A stretch of DNA of 37,503 nucleotides from a bacterium UBP3_UBA3054 (GTDB lineage Bacteria > Auribacterota > UBA3054). Below, one piece after another: positions 26,529 through 34,675 of the stretch. The position numbers and the translations under genes are program-made. Under the pieces are notes generated by a model that had not been told where the DNA came from, did no database searches, and saw only the letters and a list, made by a program, of their open reading frames with translations. The stretch is taken from the NCBI GenBank assembly GCA_002366995.1, contig DFCM01000026.1, positions 1 to 37,503 on the forward strand. The letters run 5' to 3'. Within the stretch, counting starts at the first letter, position 1, and every line of letters begins with the position of its first letter.

Positions 26529-28367
26529 ATGAAATTTAAGATCTTCATATCAAGTGTTCAGGATGAATTTGCGGAGGAACGTCGCGGCTTGAAAGACTGG
26601 CTATCTTCCGATCCGTTCCTATCCCGTTTCGTGGAAAACGTATTCCTTTTCGAGGATACTCCGTCTCGCGGGATAGCGCCGGATGCGATGTATATTGACG
26701 AGGTGAAAAATTCTGATATTTATATTGGGCTCGTGGGATCTTCGTATTATGGTGGGAATAGTTGTAAGCAAGCTATGTCGGCAACAGAAGCAGAATATTT
26801 AGCGGCTTGCGAGGCGGGGTTAGAGAGATTAATATATGTTAAGACTTGCGGTAAGCGGGACAAGAAAGAATCAGATTTTCTTCGTAAAATTAGCCGAGAA
26901 GTTAAGCATAGCGCTTTCAATGAATTTAATGATTTGAAGACGGCGGTTTACTTGAGCATGATCGAATATCTTGACGTTCACGGGATGATCGAGCTTGGCA
27001 ATTTTGACAAGTCTATTTGTTTGGATATGAAGAAATCGGATATTGATGTCAAGCGCGTCAAATGGTATTTGCGAGAAATGCGTGAGCGAAGAAGAAAAGC
27101 CGCTCTACCGTTGAAAACTGCTCCTATGGATCTCATGACACATTTGGGGCTTGTTAAAGACGGACGTTTCACATGGGGAGCGGCGCTCCTGTTCTCAAAG
27201 AATCCCCAGTTGTGGTGCTATCGCGCAACGTTGAAATGCACTTGGTGCGAGGGCGTTGAGTTTGACCGCCCGTTTCTCGACACTGACAAATTCGAGGGTA
27301 ATCTTTTTTCGCTTCTGGAGCAGGGCGTTGATTTCGTTATGTCGCGAATCGCGCAATCGCGAGGAATTCGCGACAAGGGCAGCCAGGTTCCTTTCCGCAA
27401 CGAGCTTCCAAGGGAGGCCGTTGAAGAAGCTATCGTAAATGCGCTTGTTCATAGAGATTGGCGCCAAACAGCTTCTGTCGACGTTAGATTGTTCGCTGAT
27501 CGTCTTGAAGTTTGGACGCCAGGGAAACTTCCTGATGGAGTGACGATCGAGAAGCTTTATGAAATACATTCCTCTTATCCGGTGAACGAACTGATCCTGC
27601 GAGCCTTCGACCATTGTGGGATAATAGAATCTCTCGGGACCGGCATACAGCGCATGTTGGACGCTTGCAGAAAAAACGGCAACCCTGCTCCTGAATTTAA
27701 GCAGAATGGCCCAAGTTTTATTGTGACGTTATGGAAGGATATGTGGACGCCGCTAAGATTGGCACAATTAAGGCTTAATGAAAGACAATTAAAGGCAGTG
27801 CCAACAATTAAGCATAATGGATGTATAACTCCAAAAGAATATATGGCAATAACCGGCGCATCTTGTAACACAGCAACTCGTGATCTGATGGGGATGATGA
27901 ATAAAGGTTTTGTAAAGAGAAGCGGCTCAAATAGGGATTCGCTTTATAAATTAATTTTATTCACCATTTATTCATCATCATCTATTGGCACAGTAAATAT
28001 CACATCAAATATCGAACACAAAGATACGGAAGATAAAATTACTGATAATAATTATTTAAATGCAATAAATGTCTCGGAGAATAATGGCAAAAACTGTGCC
28101 ACTAAAGAGGATATAAAAATGTCCGATGACACAGTAAGTGGTTTGCGCGATGGCACAGTATACAACGAAGCGTTGGGTAGGGCGGGCGAGCTTCTAACTG
28201 TGATCAAGAAACATCCTGGCTCTCGCGCAAACAAGCTTGCCGAAATAATGGGCAAAGGATTAAGAACGGTTAAACGATATCTTTCGGCGCTTGTTTTGTT
28301 GGATCTAATTGAGTTCCGCGGCGCGCCGAAGAACGGAGGCTACTTTATTGTTGAGAGAATAAAGTAA
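26529..28367 (+). CDS. DUF4062 and GHKL-ATPase fusion with winged-helix segments
   Basis: This 612-residue protein, counted from the ATG at 26529; an in-frame TTG at 26508 is possible but less likely. Residues about 1-130 form a DUF4062 domain (KIFISSVQDEFAEERRGLKDWL; GLVGSSYYGG; ATEAEYLAACEAG), a TIR-like-fold family also found on STAND proteins. Residues about 200-390 match the RecG-like ATP-binding regulators (HATPase_c_4): EEAIVNALVHRDW with the N-box Asn304, WTPGKLP and ESLGTGIQRM. These normally follow an AlbA_2 domain, here replaced by DUF4062. Two helix-turn-helix-like segments follow (about 410-465 and 550-612), separated by an Asn/Ser/Asp-rich linker. Base composition is clearly lower in G+C than in neighbours (19 of 60 at 27961-28020). 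It is probably acquired; regulation or defence is inference. Confidence 0.8.
   Translation: MKFKIFISSVQDEFAEERRGLKDWLSSDPFLSRFVENVFLFEDTPSRGIAPDAMYIDEVKNSDIYIGLVGSSYYGGNSCKQAMSATEAEYLAACEAGLERLIYVKTCGKRDKKESDFLRKISREVKHSAFNEFNDLKTAVYLSMIEYLDVHGMIELGNFDKSICLDMKKSDIDVKRVKWYLREMRERRRKAALPLKTAPMDLMTHLGLVKDGRFTWGAALLFSKNPQLWCYRATLKCTWCEGVEFDRPFLDTDKFEGNLFSLLEQGVDFVMSRIAQSRGIRDKGSQVPFRNELPREAVEEAIVNALVHRDWRQTASVDVRLFADRLEVWTPGKLPDGVTIEKLYEIHSSYPVNELILRAFDHCGIIESLGTGIQRMLDACRKNGNPAPEFKQNGPSFIVTLWKDMWTPLRLAQLRLNERQLKAVPTIKHNGCITPKEYMAITGASCNTATRDLMGMMNKGFVKRSGSNRDSLYKLILFTIYSSSSIGTVNITSNIEHKDTEDKITDNNYLNAINVSENNGKNCATKEDIKMSDDTVSGLRDGTVYNEALGRAGELLTVIKKHPGSRANKLAEIMGKGLRTVKRYLSALVLLDLIEFRGAPKNGGYFIVERIK
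27986..28160. repeat. Four copies of a TGGCACAGT motif inside the coding linker
   Basis: TGGCACAGTA occurs at 27986-27995 and 28151-28160, with one mismatch (TGACACAGTA) at 28127-28136. The inverse, ACTGTGCCA, lies at 28093-28101. The forward copies encode GTV or DTV in the low-complexity linker, and the last two look like a small in-frame duplication (DDTVSGLR / DGTVYNEA). They may be operator-like sites or just linker slippage. Confidence 0.5.
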
Positions 28368-28370
28368 AAA

Positions 28371-28402
28371 AAGCATTATTCCAAAAAGGAATAATGCTTT
28401 TT
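28371..28402. terminator. Bidirectional terminator between DUF4062 gene and mrp
   Basis: AAGCATTATTCC (28371-28382), loop AAAAA and GGAATAATGCTT (28388-28399) form a perfect 12-bp stem flanked by A and T runs. It serves both convergent genes and touches the mrp stop codon. Confidence 0.9.
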
Positions 28403-29222
28403 AGATCTTTTCCAGGGCTTGGTCGAGCCAGTCGCCGTCGAAGAGCTCGATAGTTCCTTTGTCGCAGGCGGCGGCGAGCTTGATGTTCATGGGGATCTTT
28501 CCAAGGACCGGGAGATCCCAGTGCTTGGCGACTTCCGGAAGCTGGCTCTTGCCGAAGATGGTGATGATCTTGCCGCAGTCCGGGCAGACGGCGTAGCTCA
28601 TGTTCTCCACGATGCCGAGGACGGGGATCTTCATCAGTTTGGCCATGTTCACGGCCTTAGAGACGATCATGGAAACGAGTTCCTGCGGGGAAGTGACGAT
28701 TATGATGCCGTCGATGGGCAGGGACTGGAAAACGGTCAGGGGAACGTCGCCCGTTCCCGGGGGCATGTCAACGAACATATAGTCGATGTCGCCCCAGATC
28801 ACGTCTGACCAGAACTGCTTGACGACGCCGGCCACGACGGGACCGCGCCAGACCACCGGGTCTTCCTCTTTTTCCATCAGGAGGTTCAGGGACATTATCT
28901 GCGTGCCTAATTTGGAAGCGACCGGCAGCATGCCGCCTTCTATGGCTTCCGCCTTTTCCCTTAGGCCGAACATTTTCGGAATGGAGGGGCCGGTTATGTC
29001 GGCGTCCAGTATCGCGGTCTTGTCGCCGCGACGCTGGGCGAGCACCGCCAGCATGCTTGTGACGAGAGATTTTCCCACGCCGCCTTTGCCGCTCATGATG
29101 GCTATCACTTTCTTAACGTTGGAGCCGGGATTGGCGGGGGCTCTGAAATCGTTGGGATCCTGTTTGCGCGAGGAGCAGGATTCCCCGCAGCTTGAACAAT
29201 CGTGGTTGCAGTTTTCGCTCAT
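28401..29222 (-). CDS. Mrp/NBP35-type Fe-S carrier ATPase
   Basis: This 273-residue P-loop ATPase of the Mrp/Nbp35 group carries and transfers iron-sulphur clusters. The deviant Walker A is SGKGGVGKS (about 44-51). The C-terminal CPDC (in AVCPDCGKI) holds the bridging cluster between subunits. The N-terminus has four Cys spaced C5-x3-C9-x2-C12-x3-C16, like the ferredoxin-type site of eukaryotic/archaeal Nbp35, and no N-terminal MIP18 domain. The usual VDMPPGTGDVPL motif is intact. GAGGAA precedes the ATG. It is last in the yggS-murA-MBL-mrp run. Confidence 0.92.
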   Translation of the reverse strand: MSENCNHDCSSCGESCSSRKQDPNDFRAPANPGSNVKKVIAIMSGKGGVGKSLVTSMLAVLAQRRGDKTAILDADITGPSIPKMFGLREKAEAIEGGMLPVASKLGTQIMSLNLLMEKEEDPVVWRGPVVAGVVKQFWSDVIWGDIDYMFVDMPPGTGDVPLTVFQSLPIDGIIIVTSPQELVSMIVSKAVNMAKLMKIPVLGIVENMSYAVCPDCGKIITIFGKSQLPEVAKHWDLPVLGKIPMNIKLAAACDKGTIELFDGDWLDQALEKI

Positions 29223-29240
29223 AAAAATTCCTCGATATAT

Positions 29241-30632
29241 TTAGATTGAAATCGTGTCGAAGCGTTCGGGTGTCAGGACTCTGGCGTCGGGGCGCAGGGC
29301 GCGGATGTTTCCCGCTAGGTCCGTGATGGATTGCCGTTCGCCGTGGACCAGGACGAAGGTCTTGCAGCGGTCGCCGACGTGGGAGACGAAGTCCATTAGG
29401 TCGCCTTTGTCCGCGTGCCCTGAAAAAGTGTTTAGAACGACTCTTTCCGCGTTCATCTTGTAGTACTGACCGAAGATCTTGATCTCTTTCGCCCTGTCGA
29501 CGATGCGGCGCCCCAGGGTGTTCTCGGCCTGGTAGCCGACTATTACCACGGCGTTCCTCGAGTCCTCGACGTTGTTTTTAAGGTGATGCAGTATCCTTCC
29601 GCTCTCGCACATGCCGGAAGCGGAAATGATGATCATGGAGGAGGGATCGTCGTTCAGGGCTTTCGATTCCTCGACGGTGCTGATGAGATGGACGAATTCC
29701 CTCATGTACATTCTCGTTCTGCTCTTGGCGAGCTCCAGCGTCTCCTCGTCGTAGGTCTCCGGATGTTTGCCGAAGACTTTGGAAACTTCGCAGGCCAGGG
29801 GGCTGTCGATGTAGATGGGAAGCATCGGAGTCAATTTCGCGTCGTACATCTTCATCAGAGTGTAAACGATCTCCTGGGCTCTTTCCAGGGCGAAAGCGGG
29901 GATTATTATCTTGCCGCCCCTTTTGAACGTCCTGTTGATGACGCCGGCAAGGAGGTCTTCCGCCTGGTTGATGTCCTTGTGGTAGCGGTTGCCGTAGGTG
30001 GCTTCCATGACCAGCGCGTCGATGTCCGTAAGATACTCCGGGTCCCTTATTATCGGCAGATTCTTCCTGCCCAGGTCGAGGGCGTAGCCGACCTTGATCT
30101 TCCTTCGGCCTTCCTTGATGTCGAAGATGTGGGAGGCGGAGCCCAGGATGTGCCCGGCTTCCAAAAAAGTCACGCCGATGTCTTCGGTGAGCTGCACGCG
30201 CTCGTGGTAATGGTGGGGGACGAAGTACTGCAAAGACGCTTCGGCTTCCTCTTCGCTGTAAAGGGGAGCGATCAGCGGATCGTCGGGATCGAGCTTGCGG
30301 CTAAGATATTCGGCGTCCAGCTCCTGGATGTGCGCGGAATCCAAGAGCATCAGGTCGCAGAGGTCTTTCGTGGCGGCGTGCGTGTGGATAGGTCCGGCGT
30401 AGCCGTTTTTGACGAGCAGGGGAATGTTGCCGCAATGGTCGATATGGGCGTGCGACAGAACCATGCAGTCCACAGGTTCCATATTGACAAAGGTCGTTTC
30501 GTTCTTCTGACGTGATTCCGCCCTGCGTCCCTGGAAAAGCCCTGCGTCCCTCAGGACACGGCTCTTTTTCGTCGATAAGACGTGGGTGGAGCCGGTGACT
30601 TCCATGGCGCCGCCCAAGAATTGAATAAGCAT
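29241..30632 (-). CDS. Metallo-beta-lactamase/beta-CASP ribonuclease-like protein
   Basis: This 463-residue protein has the MBL motif HAHIDH (61-66) that binds two metals, further metal ligands near residue 155 (LEAGHILGSASH), a beta-CASP domain in the middle (PAFALERAQEI; DSPLACEVSKVF) and the RMMBL motif FSGHADKGDLMDFV at the C-terminus. Such proteins (YSH1/CPSF73 relatives) cut RNA endo- or exonucleolytically in the cytosol. There is no KH domain. The strand before the first motif reads LRDAGLFQG where LxDCGLFQG is more usual. It starts 12 nt after the murA stop codon with AAAGGAG before the ATG. Confidence 0.92.
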   Translation of the reverse strand: MLIQFLGGAMEVTGSTHVLSTKKSRVLRDAGLFQGRRAESRQKNETTFVNMEPVDCMVLSHAHIDHCGNIPLLVKNGYAGPIHTHAATKDLCDLMLLDSAHIQELDAEYLSRKLDPDDPLIAPLYSEEEAEASLQYFVPHHYHERVQLTEDIGVTFLEAGHILGSASHIFDIKEGRRKIKVGYALDLGRKNLPIIRDPEYLTDIDALVMEATYGNRYHKDINQAEDLLAGVINRTFKRGGKIIIPAFALERAQEIVYTLMKMYDAKLTPMLPIYIDSPLACEVSKVFGKHPETYDEETLELAKSRTRMYMREFVHLISTVEESKALNDDPSSMIIISASGMCESGRILHHLKNNVEDSRNAVVIVGYQAENTLGRRIVDRAKEIKIFGQYYKMNAERVVLNTFSGHADKGDLMDFVSHVGDRCKTFVLVHGERQSITDLAGNIRALRPDARVLTPERFDTISI

Positions 30633-30644
30633 ATCAGCTCCTTT

Positions 30645-31943
30645 TTATTCTTCCACTCGCTCTATGTCAGCGCCAAGCTGGCGCAGCCTTTCGTCTATTT
30701 TCTCGTATCCGCGGTCGATCATGTAGATGTTGTCGATGCGGCTCTTGCCCTTGGCGCACAAAGCGGCGATCAGCAAGGAGACGCCGGCGCGGATATCCGG
30801 GCTCGTGATCTTTTCGCCCCTCAGTTGTGCTGGTCCGATGACGACCGCCCTGTGCGGGTCGCACAAAACTATCCTCGCGCCCATGCTTATCAGGCGGTCG
30901 ATGAAGAACAGCCTGGACTCGAACATCTTCTCATGGATAAGCACGGTGCCTTTGCACTGCGTGGCGACCGTCAAGAGCAAGCTCAGTATGTCCGCTGGGA
31001 CGCCGGGCCAGATCGCGCTCTCAAGCTTCGTGATCATGTCGCGGAAGCCGGGGCGTATCTCCATTTCCTGTTTGGCGGGAACGTAGACGTCCTCGCCTTT
31101 TACTTCAAAGGAGACGCCGAGCTTGCCGAAAGCTTTGGCAAGCACCGGTATGGCGGCGCAGTTGCCGCCCTTTATGGTGATAGCGTTCTTGGTCGCGGCC
31201 GCCAGGGCGATGAAGCTCGCGACTTCGATGTAGTCGGTGTCTATCGTGTGCTCGCAGCCCTTGAGTTCGGTGACGCCCTGGATGATGAGACGATTGCTGC
31301 CGATGCCGGAAATGTTGGCGCCCATCTTGTTGAGCATAAGGCAGAGCTGCTGGACGTGCGGCTCGCAGGCCGCGTTGTAGATGACGGTCTGCCCGGAGGA
31401 GAGGACGGAAGCCATGATAAGGTTTTCCGTGCCGGTCACAGACGCTTCGTCGAGCAGCATGTCGGTTCCCCTGAGCCCGCCGCGGTTCAAAAGCATGAGC
31501 CCGTTCTCGTCATCGTAGATGGTGACTCCCAGACTCTGCAAGCCGGCTAGGTGGGTGGTTATGCTCCTGGCGCCGATCTGGTCGCCGCCCGGCAGGGGAA
31601 GGCGCATCTTTCCGCAGCGAAGCAGCAGAGGAGCAGCCAGACAGATGGAGGCCCTGATCTTGGTGAAGTATTTTTCCGGGATCTCGCTGGCCAAGACGCT
31701 CTCGGCGGTCACGCGCCAGGTGTGCGGATCTTTTTCGTCTTTTTCGATCTTCGCGCCCAGCGCCTCAAGAAGCTCGGACATTACCTTGATATCGCCGATA
31801 AGAGGGACGTTGTGAAGCGTGACGGTCTCTGAGGTCAGAAGGCAGGCCGCCAGGACCGGCAGCGCCTCGTTTTTGTTGCCGTTGGCGACTATCGAGCCTG
31901 AGAGCGGCTTCGATCCCTGCACTATGAATGATCCGTTTGCCAT
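30645..31943 (-). CDS. murA: UDP-GlcNAc 1-carboxyvinyltransferase (MurA) with Asp in place of catalytic Cys
   Basis: MurA makes the first committed step of peptidoglycan synthesis by transferring enolpyruvate from PEP to UDP-GlcNAc. The 432-residue EPSP-synthase-fold protein has GNKNEALPVLAA (22-33, substrate Lys/Asn) and the C-terminal RGYEKIDERLRQLGADI. The loop that carries the fosfomycin-target Cys in E. coli reads PGGDQIGAR: residue 121 is Asp (codon GAC at 31581-31583 on the minus strand). Arg126 is kept. It lies 18 nt after yggS, with GAGGAAA as ribosome binding site. Confidence 0.94.
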   Translation of the reverse strand: MANGSFIVQGSKPLSGSIVANGNKNEALPVLAACLLTSETVTLHNVPLIGDIKVMSELLEALGAKIEKDEKDPHTWRVTAESVLASEIPEKYFTKIRASICLAAPLLLRCGKMRLPLPGGDQIGARSITTHLAGLQSLGVTIYDDENGLMLLNRGGLRGTDMLLDEASVTGTENLIMASVLSSGQTVIYNAACEPHVQQLCLMLNKMGANISGIGSNRLIIQGVTELKGCEHTIDTDYIEVASFIALAAATKNAITIKGGNCAAIPVLAKAFGKLGVSFEVKGEDVYVPAKQEMEIRPGFRDMITKLESAIWPGVPADILSLLLTVATQCKGTVLIHEKMFESRLFFIDRLISMGARIVLCDPHRAVVIGPAQLRGEKITSPDIRAGVSLLIAALCAKGKSRIDNIYMIDRGYEKIDERLRQLGADIERVEE

Positions 31944-31961
31944 AGTTTTTCCTCGCTTTTG

Positions 31962-32618
31962 TCAGGCGAAAAGTTTGCTGCCTATTCTTAAAAAATCACT
32001 GCCTTCCGTTATAGCCAGGCGATAGTCGTGGCTCATGCCCATGCTGAGCTTCACGCAGCTGGGAACGCTCGCTTTAACTTCATCCCGCAATTTTCTCAGC
32101 CCCGCGAAAACGCTCCTTATAAGCGCGTCGTCTTCCACAAAGGGGGCCATGCACATCAGCCCGTACAATTCAAGATTGGGCAGCTTGACGACTTCTTTCG
32201 TGACCGCGGGAACATCTTCCGGGGAAAGCCCGTATTTCTGCGTTTCGCCGCTGACGTTCACTTCCAGCATGACTTTAACGGTTTTTCCCAGTTCCACGGC
32301 GCAGCGGGAGATCTTTTCCGCCAGCTCCAAAGAATCCACCGAGTCTATGCAGTCGCACAATTCCACGGCTTTCTTGGCTTTCCTGCTCTGAAGGTGCCCG
32401 ATCAGGTGCATTTCCAGTCCGGGATAGCGTTTCTTCAGCATGCCATCCCCGAACTTTCTTTCCACTTCCTCCACCCGGTTCTCGCCGACGATCCTGGCGC
32501 CGCAATTCAAAAGCTCCTCGATCTCCGGGACCTCATGCAGTTTCGTCACGGCGACAAGAGAGGCGCGCCCTCCGATCTCTTCAATTAAATTTTTATAATT
32601 AACCGAGATGTTACTCAT
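31962..32618 (-). CDS. yggS: YggS/PLPBP family pyridoxal-phosphate homeostasis protein
   Basis: This single-domain, alanine-racemase-barrel protein of 218 residues binds PLP and buffers vitamin B6 and amino-acid pools. VAVTKLHE carries the PLP Lys. GENRVEEVERK (near 60), HLIGHLQSRKAKKAV and the phosphate-binding end LSMGMSHDYRLAI / RIGSKLFA are characteristic. I chose the ATG at 32618 (MSNISVNYK) over an upstream in-frame ATG at 32690, because that extension lies across and upstream of a TGGTATAAT promoter. The yggS mRNA is predicted leaderless. It heads the murA unit. Confidence 0.92.
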   Translation of the reverse strand: MSNISVNYKNLIEEIGGRASLVAVTKLHEVPEIEELLNCGARIVGENRVEEVERKFGDGMLKKRYPGLEMHLIGHLQSRKAKKAVELCDCIDSVDSLELAEKISRCAVELGKTVKVMLEVNVSGETQKYGLSPEDVPAVTKEVVKLPNLELYGLMCMAPFVEDDALIRSVFAGLRKLRDEVKASVPSCVKLSMGMSHDYRLAITEGSDFLRIGSKLFA

Positions 32619-32625
32619 ATCATAA

Positions 32626-32634
32626 ATTATACCA
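32626..32634 (-). promoter_or_regulatory. Extended -10 promoter, leaderless yggS
   Basis: On the minus strand ATTATGGTATAAT: TGG (32632-32634) and TATAAT (32626-32631). The ATG at 32618 follows seven bases later, so the transcript should start at the start codon. The -35 region is weak (TGGAAA at 16 nt). Confidence 0.75.
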
Positions 32635-32691
32635 TAATGCCCCTCTGTTTCCAGACAAACGGAATCGTCTTGGAACACAGGATTTGCCAAG

Positions 32692-32720
32692 TTGAATGAA
32701 AATCTTAAATTTTGTAAAAT
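32692..32720 (+). promoter_or_regulatory. Promoter of TSP3-protein/glycosidase operon
   Basis: TTGAAT (32692-32697), a 17-nt spacer and TAAAAT (32715-32720), preceded by TTTTG. The predicted start is near 32727, about 20 nt before the ATG at 32747. It is back-to-back with the yggS promoter, about 60 bp apart. Confidence 0.65.
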
Positions 32721-32746
32721 TGGGTGGATAGAAGCATATCTTCTGT

Positions 32747-34675
32747 ATGTTGAGATTTGACAAAAATAATTGTTTAGGACCGCTGGTTAAAGCCGTTTTT
32801 TGGCTTTTCCTTTTAGCTGCTTTGCCATTATCCGCCGTGATGGTCTTGGATCTTGATTCTGGCGAATATGCTCAGATAACAGAAGAGGAGGCGCAGGCGA
32901 GAAAGGAGGCGGAGGAAAAAAGAAGGGCTGAACACAAGAAGGAAATGGCTATCCGGGAGTTGAACCGGCATCGGCCGCGTATTTTTCTCCCGGAAGACAA
33001 TGCTGAATATTGGGAAAAAGAAAAGCAAAAAAATCCTTGGAAGGTCTGGAAGTTTTGGGAAAAAGGGATAGTCACCAACGATTTTGTCAACACTTCCTCC
33101 AACGTGGTGGTGATCACTTTCCTGGATCATGAAGGCGCAGCGAAAGACGGCGTTACCGATATCAATGCCATTAGGGAAAAGTATCGTTTGTGCTGCGTGC
33201 TGTATCCCGGGGACAAATATGTTGAAACGCACGACGGAAAAAACGGATTGCGTTTGGCGCAGTATGCCCAGATTCATGAGTACTGCAGGAATGCCAGGAA
33301 TTATTACGGTTTGAAAGTTATGGACGAGGACTGGGACAAGGACGGCATCCCAAGCTGGAACGAAGTAAGAGGCACCAATATCGTTGTCAAATATAAAACC
33401 TGTTCTTCCAACTTGTATGTTTTCACCAGCATATGGAGCTCTGACACGGATCACGACGGCATTAAGGACATTGACGAGATCAGGGGAACAAACGGTTTCG
33501 TGACGGACCCGATGGATCCCGACAGCGACGGCGACGGCATTCCAGACGGATCAGACAAGTATCCGGCTTATTCCTGCGAATCCGACGATCCCAAGTACAT
33601 GCCGAAGGAGTGGGCTGAGTATTGGAGCAGGGACAACAAGTCTTTCTATGACAAATTACTGCTTGCCGACGCTGATCCTGACGGTGACGGATTTACAAAC
33701 AAAGAAGAGAAAATGATGGATCTGAATCCGATCTGGCCTGACAGAGACCGGGTCATCATTTTTCCCAGGAATCCGAAATTCAGACATGTTAAGGGCGACA
33801 AATATGAAGGTTATGTGAACTTCCTCATAAACACGAACGTTTTGACGAAAGTTCAGGTCTGGACAGCTTCTTGGTCAGATCTCATGAGATATTCCCCGAC
33901 GATCAAATATTTGGACAGCGTGCCCTTGCGCGAAAAAGTTTTTAAACGGGAAGAATATTTCGAAATGAACATTGGGGACAGCAAAACGCACAATCTTTTT
34001 GCTGTCGTCCAGCCTATGACGGTGCATAAGTTTAAGATCACGCACAAGGGAAAAGGCTTCTTGCACGATATCAGTTTTACTGTCAATTGCCGCAAATATC
34101 CTCATAAAAAAGATTTTTCTGATTATATGGATCTTGGAACTAAACACGTCGACTTCCAGCTGCGTTATGATCGCTTTTTGCTGGACAATTATCCCAGGAT
34201 CCCGAAACTTCTAAGCCCGGCTGCGGATTACATACTTTTCGAAAAGAAGAATGACTTGCTGAAGTGGTCCGACACTTCGGACGTGAAGTTTCCCTGGAAG
34301 GGATCTGCCCACAATAAAACGATCGGACAGTTTGGCGTTTTCGCCGACCGTTATTTTTCGGATACTAAATTCGATTTTGGCTACGGAGGCTCCTCCTGCT
34401 ATGGCTTTAGCCATGGCGGCGTCTACTTTAACAAGCAATTTGAATTTGAAACTTATGCGGTCGGGCCTGGCCTGAACGCTGCCGGAGTTACCATGATAGG
34501 CGAATACGTTCCCATGTTCAGGACAAAAAGACTTACTGAGGATTGCAGTTTCGTGTTTAAGCCGGACACCATGCGGAATATCCGTCTGAAGGCCAAATAC
34601 GGGAAGGAGAAGTATCGGAAGTTAATGGATCAAATGAAAGAATTTGAAGAAAAACTAGCGGAGTTGTCAAAATGA
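32747..34675 (+). CDS. Secreted protein with thrombospondin type 3-like Ca-binding repeats
   Basis: This 642-residue protein has an N-terminal hydrophobic segment (about 12-31) that is a signal peptide or anchor, then a charged helical stretch (40-75). Calcium-loop repeats of the TSP3/EF-like type follow: DWDKDGIPSWNE (from about 195), DTDHDGIKDIDE (233), DPDSDGDGIPDGSDKYP (about 257-272) and DADPDGDGFTNKEE (308). The rest is probably beta-rich and not recognised. A Gly/Tyr-rich part near 545-565 (FGYGGSSCYGFSHGG) and a C-terminal Lys/Glu coil are visible. Its stop codon overlaps the next gene's start (ATGA), so it is coupled to a clan-D glycosidase. Function unknown; a surface-exposed partner of that enzyme is inference. 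Confidence 0.75.
   Translation: MLRFDKNNCLGPLVKAVFWLFLLAALPLSAVMVLDLDSGEYAQITEEEAQARKEAEEKRRAEHKKEMAIRELNRHRPRIFLPEDNAEYWEKEKQKNPWKVWKFWEKGIVTNDFVNTSSNVVVITFLDHEGAAKDGVTDINAIREKYRLCCVLYPGDKYVETHDGKNGLRLAQYAQIHEYCRNARNYYGLKVMDEDWDKDGIPSWNEVRGTNIVVKYKTCSSNLYVFTSIWSSDTDHDGIKDIDEIRGTNGFVTDPMDPDSDGDGIPDGSDKYPAYSCESDDPKYMPKEWAEYWSRDNKSFYDKLLLADADPDGDGFTNKEEKMMDLNPIWPDRDRVIIFPRNPKFRHVKGDKYEGYVNFLINTNVLTKVQVWTASWSDLMRYSPTIKYLDSVPLREKVFKREEYFEMNIGDSKTHNLFAVVQPMTVHKFKITHKGKGFLHDISFTVNCRKYPHKKDFSDYMDLGTKHVDFQLRYDRFLLDNYPRIPKLLSPAADYILFEKKNDLLKWSDTSDVKFPWKGSAHNKTIGQFGVFADRYFSDTKFDFGYGGSSCYGFSHGGVYFNKQFEFETYAVGPGLNAAGVTMIGEYVPMFRTKRLTEDCSFVFKPDTMRNIRLKAKYGKEKYRKLMDQMKEFEEKLAELSK

Noticed and set aside
32619..32690. 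N-terminal extension of yggS to the ATG at 32690
   Set aside because: The extension covers the TGGTATAAT promoter, has no family match, and YggS proteins normally start close to the ATG at 32618.
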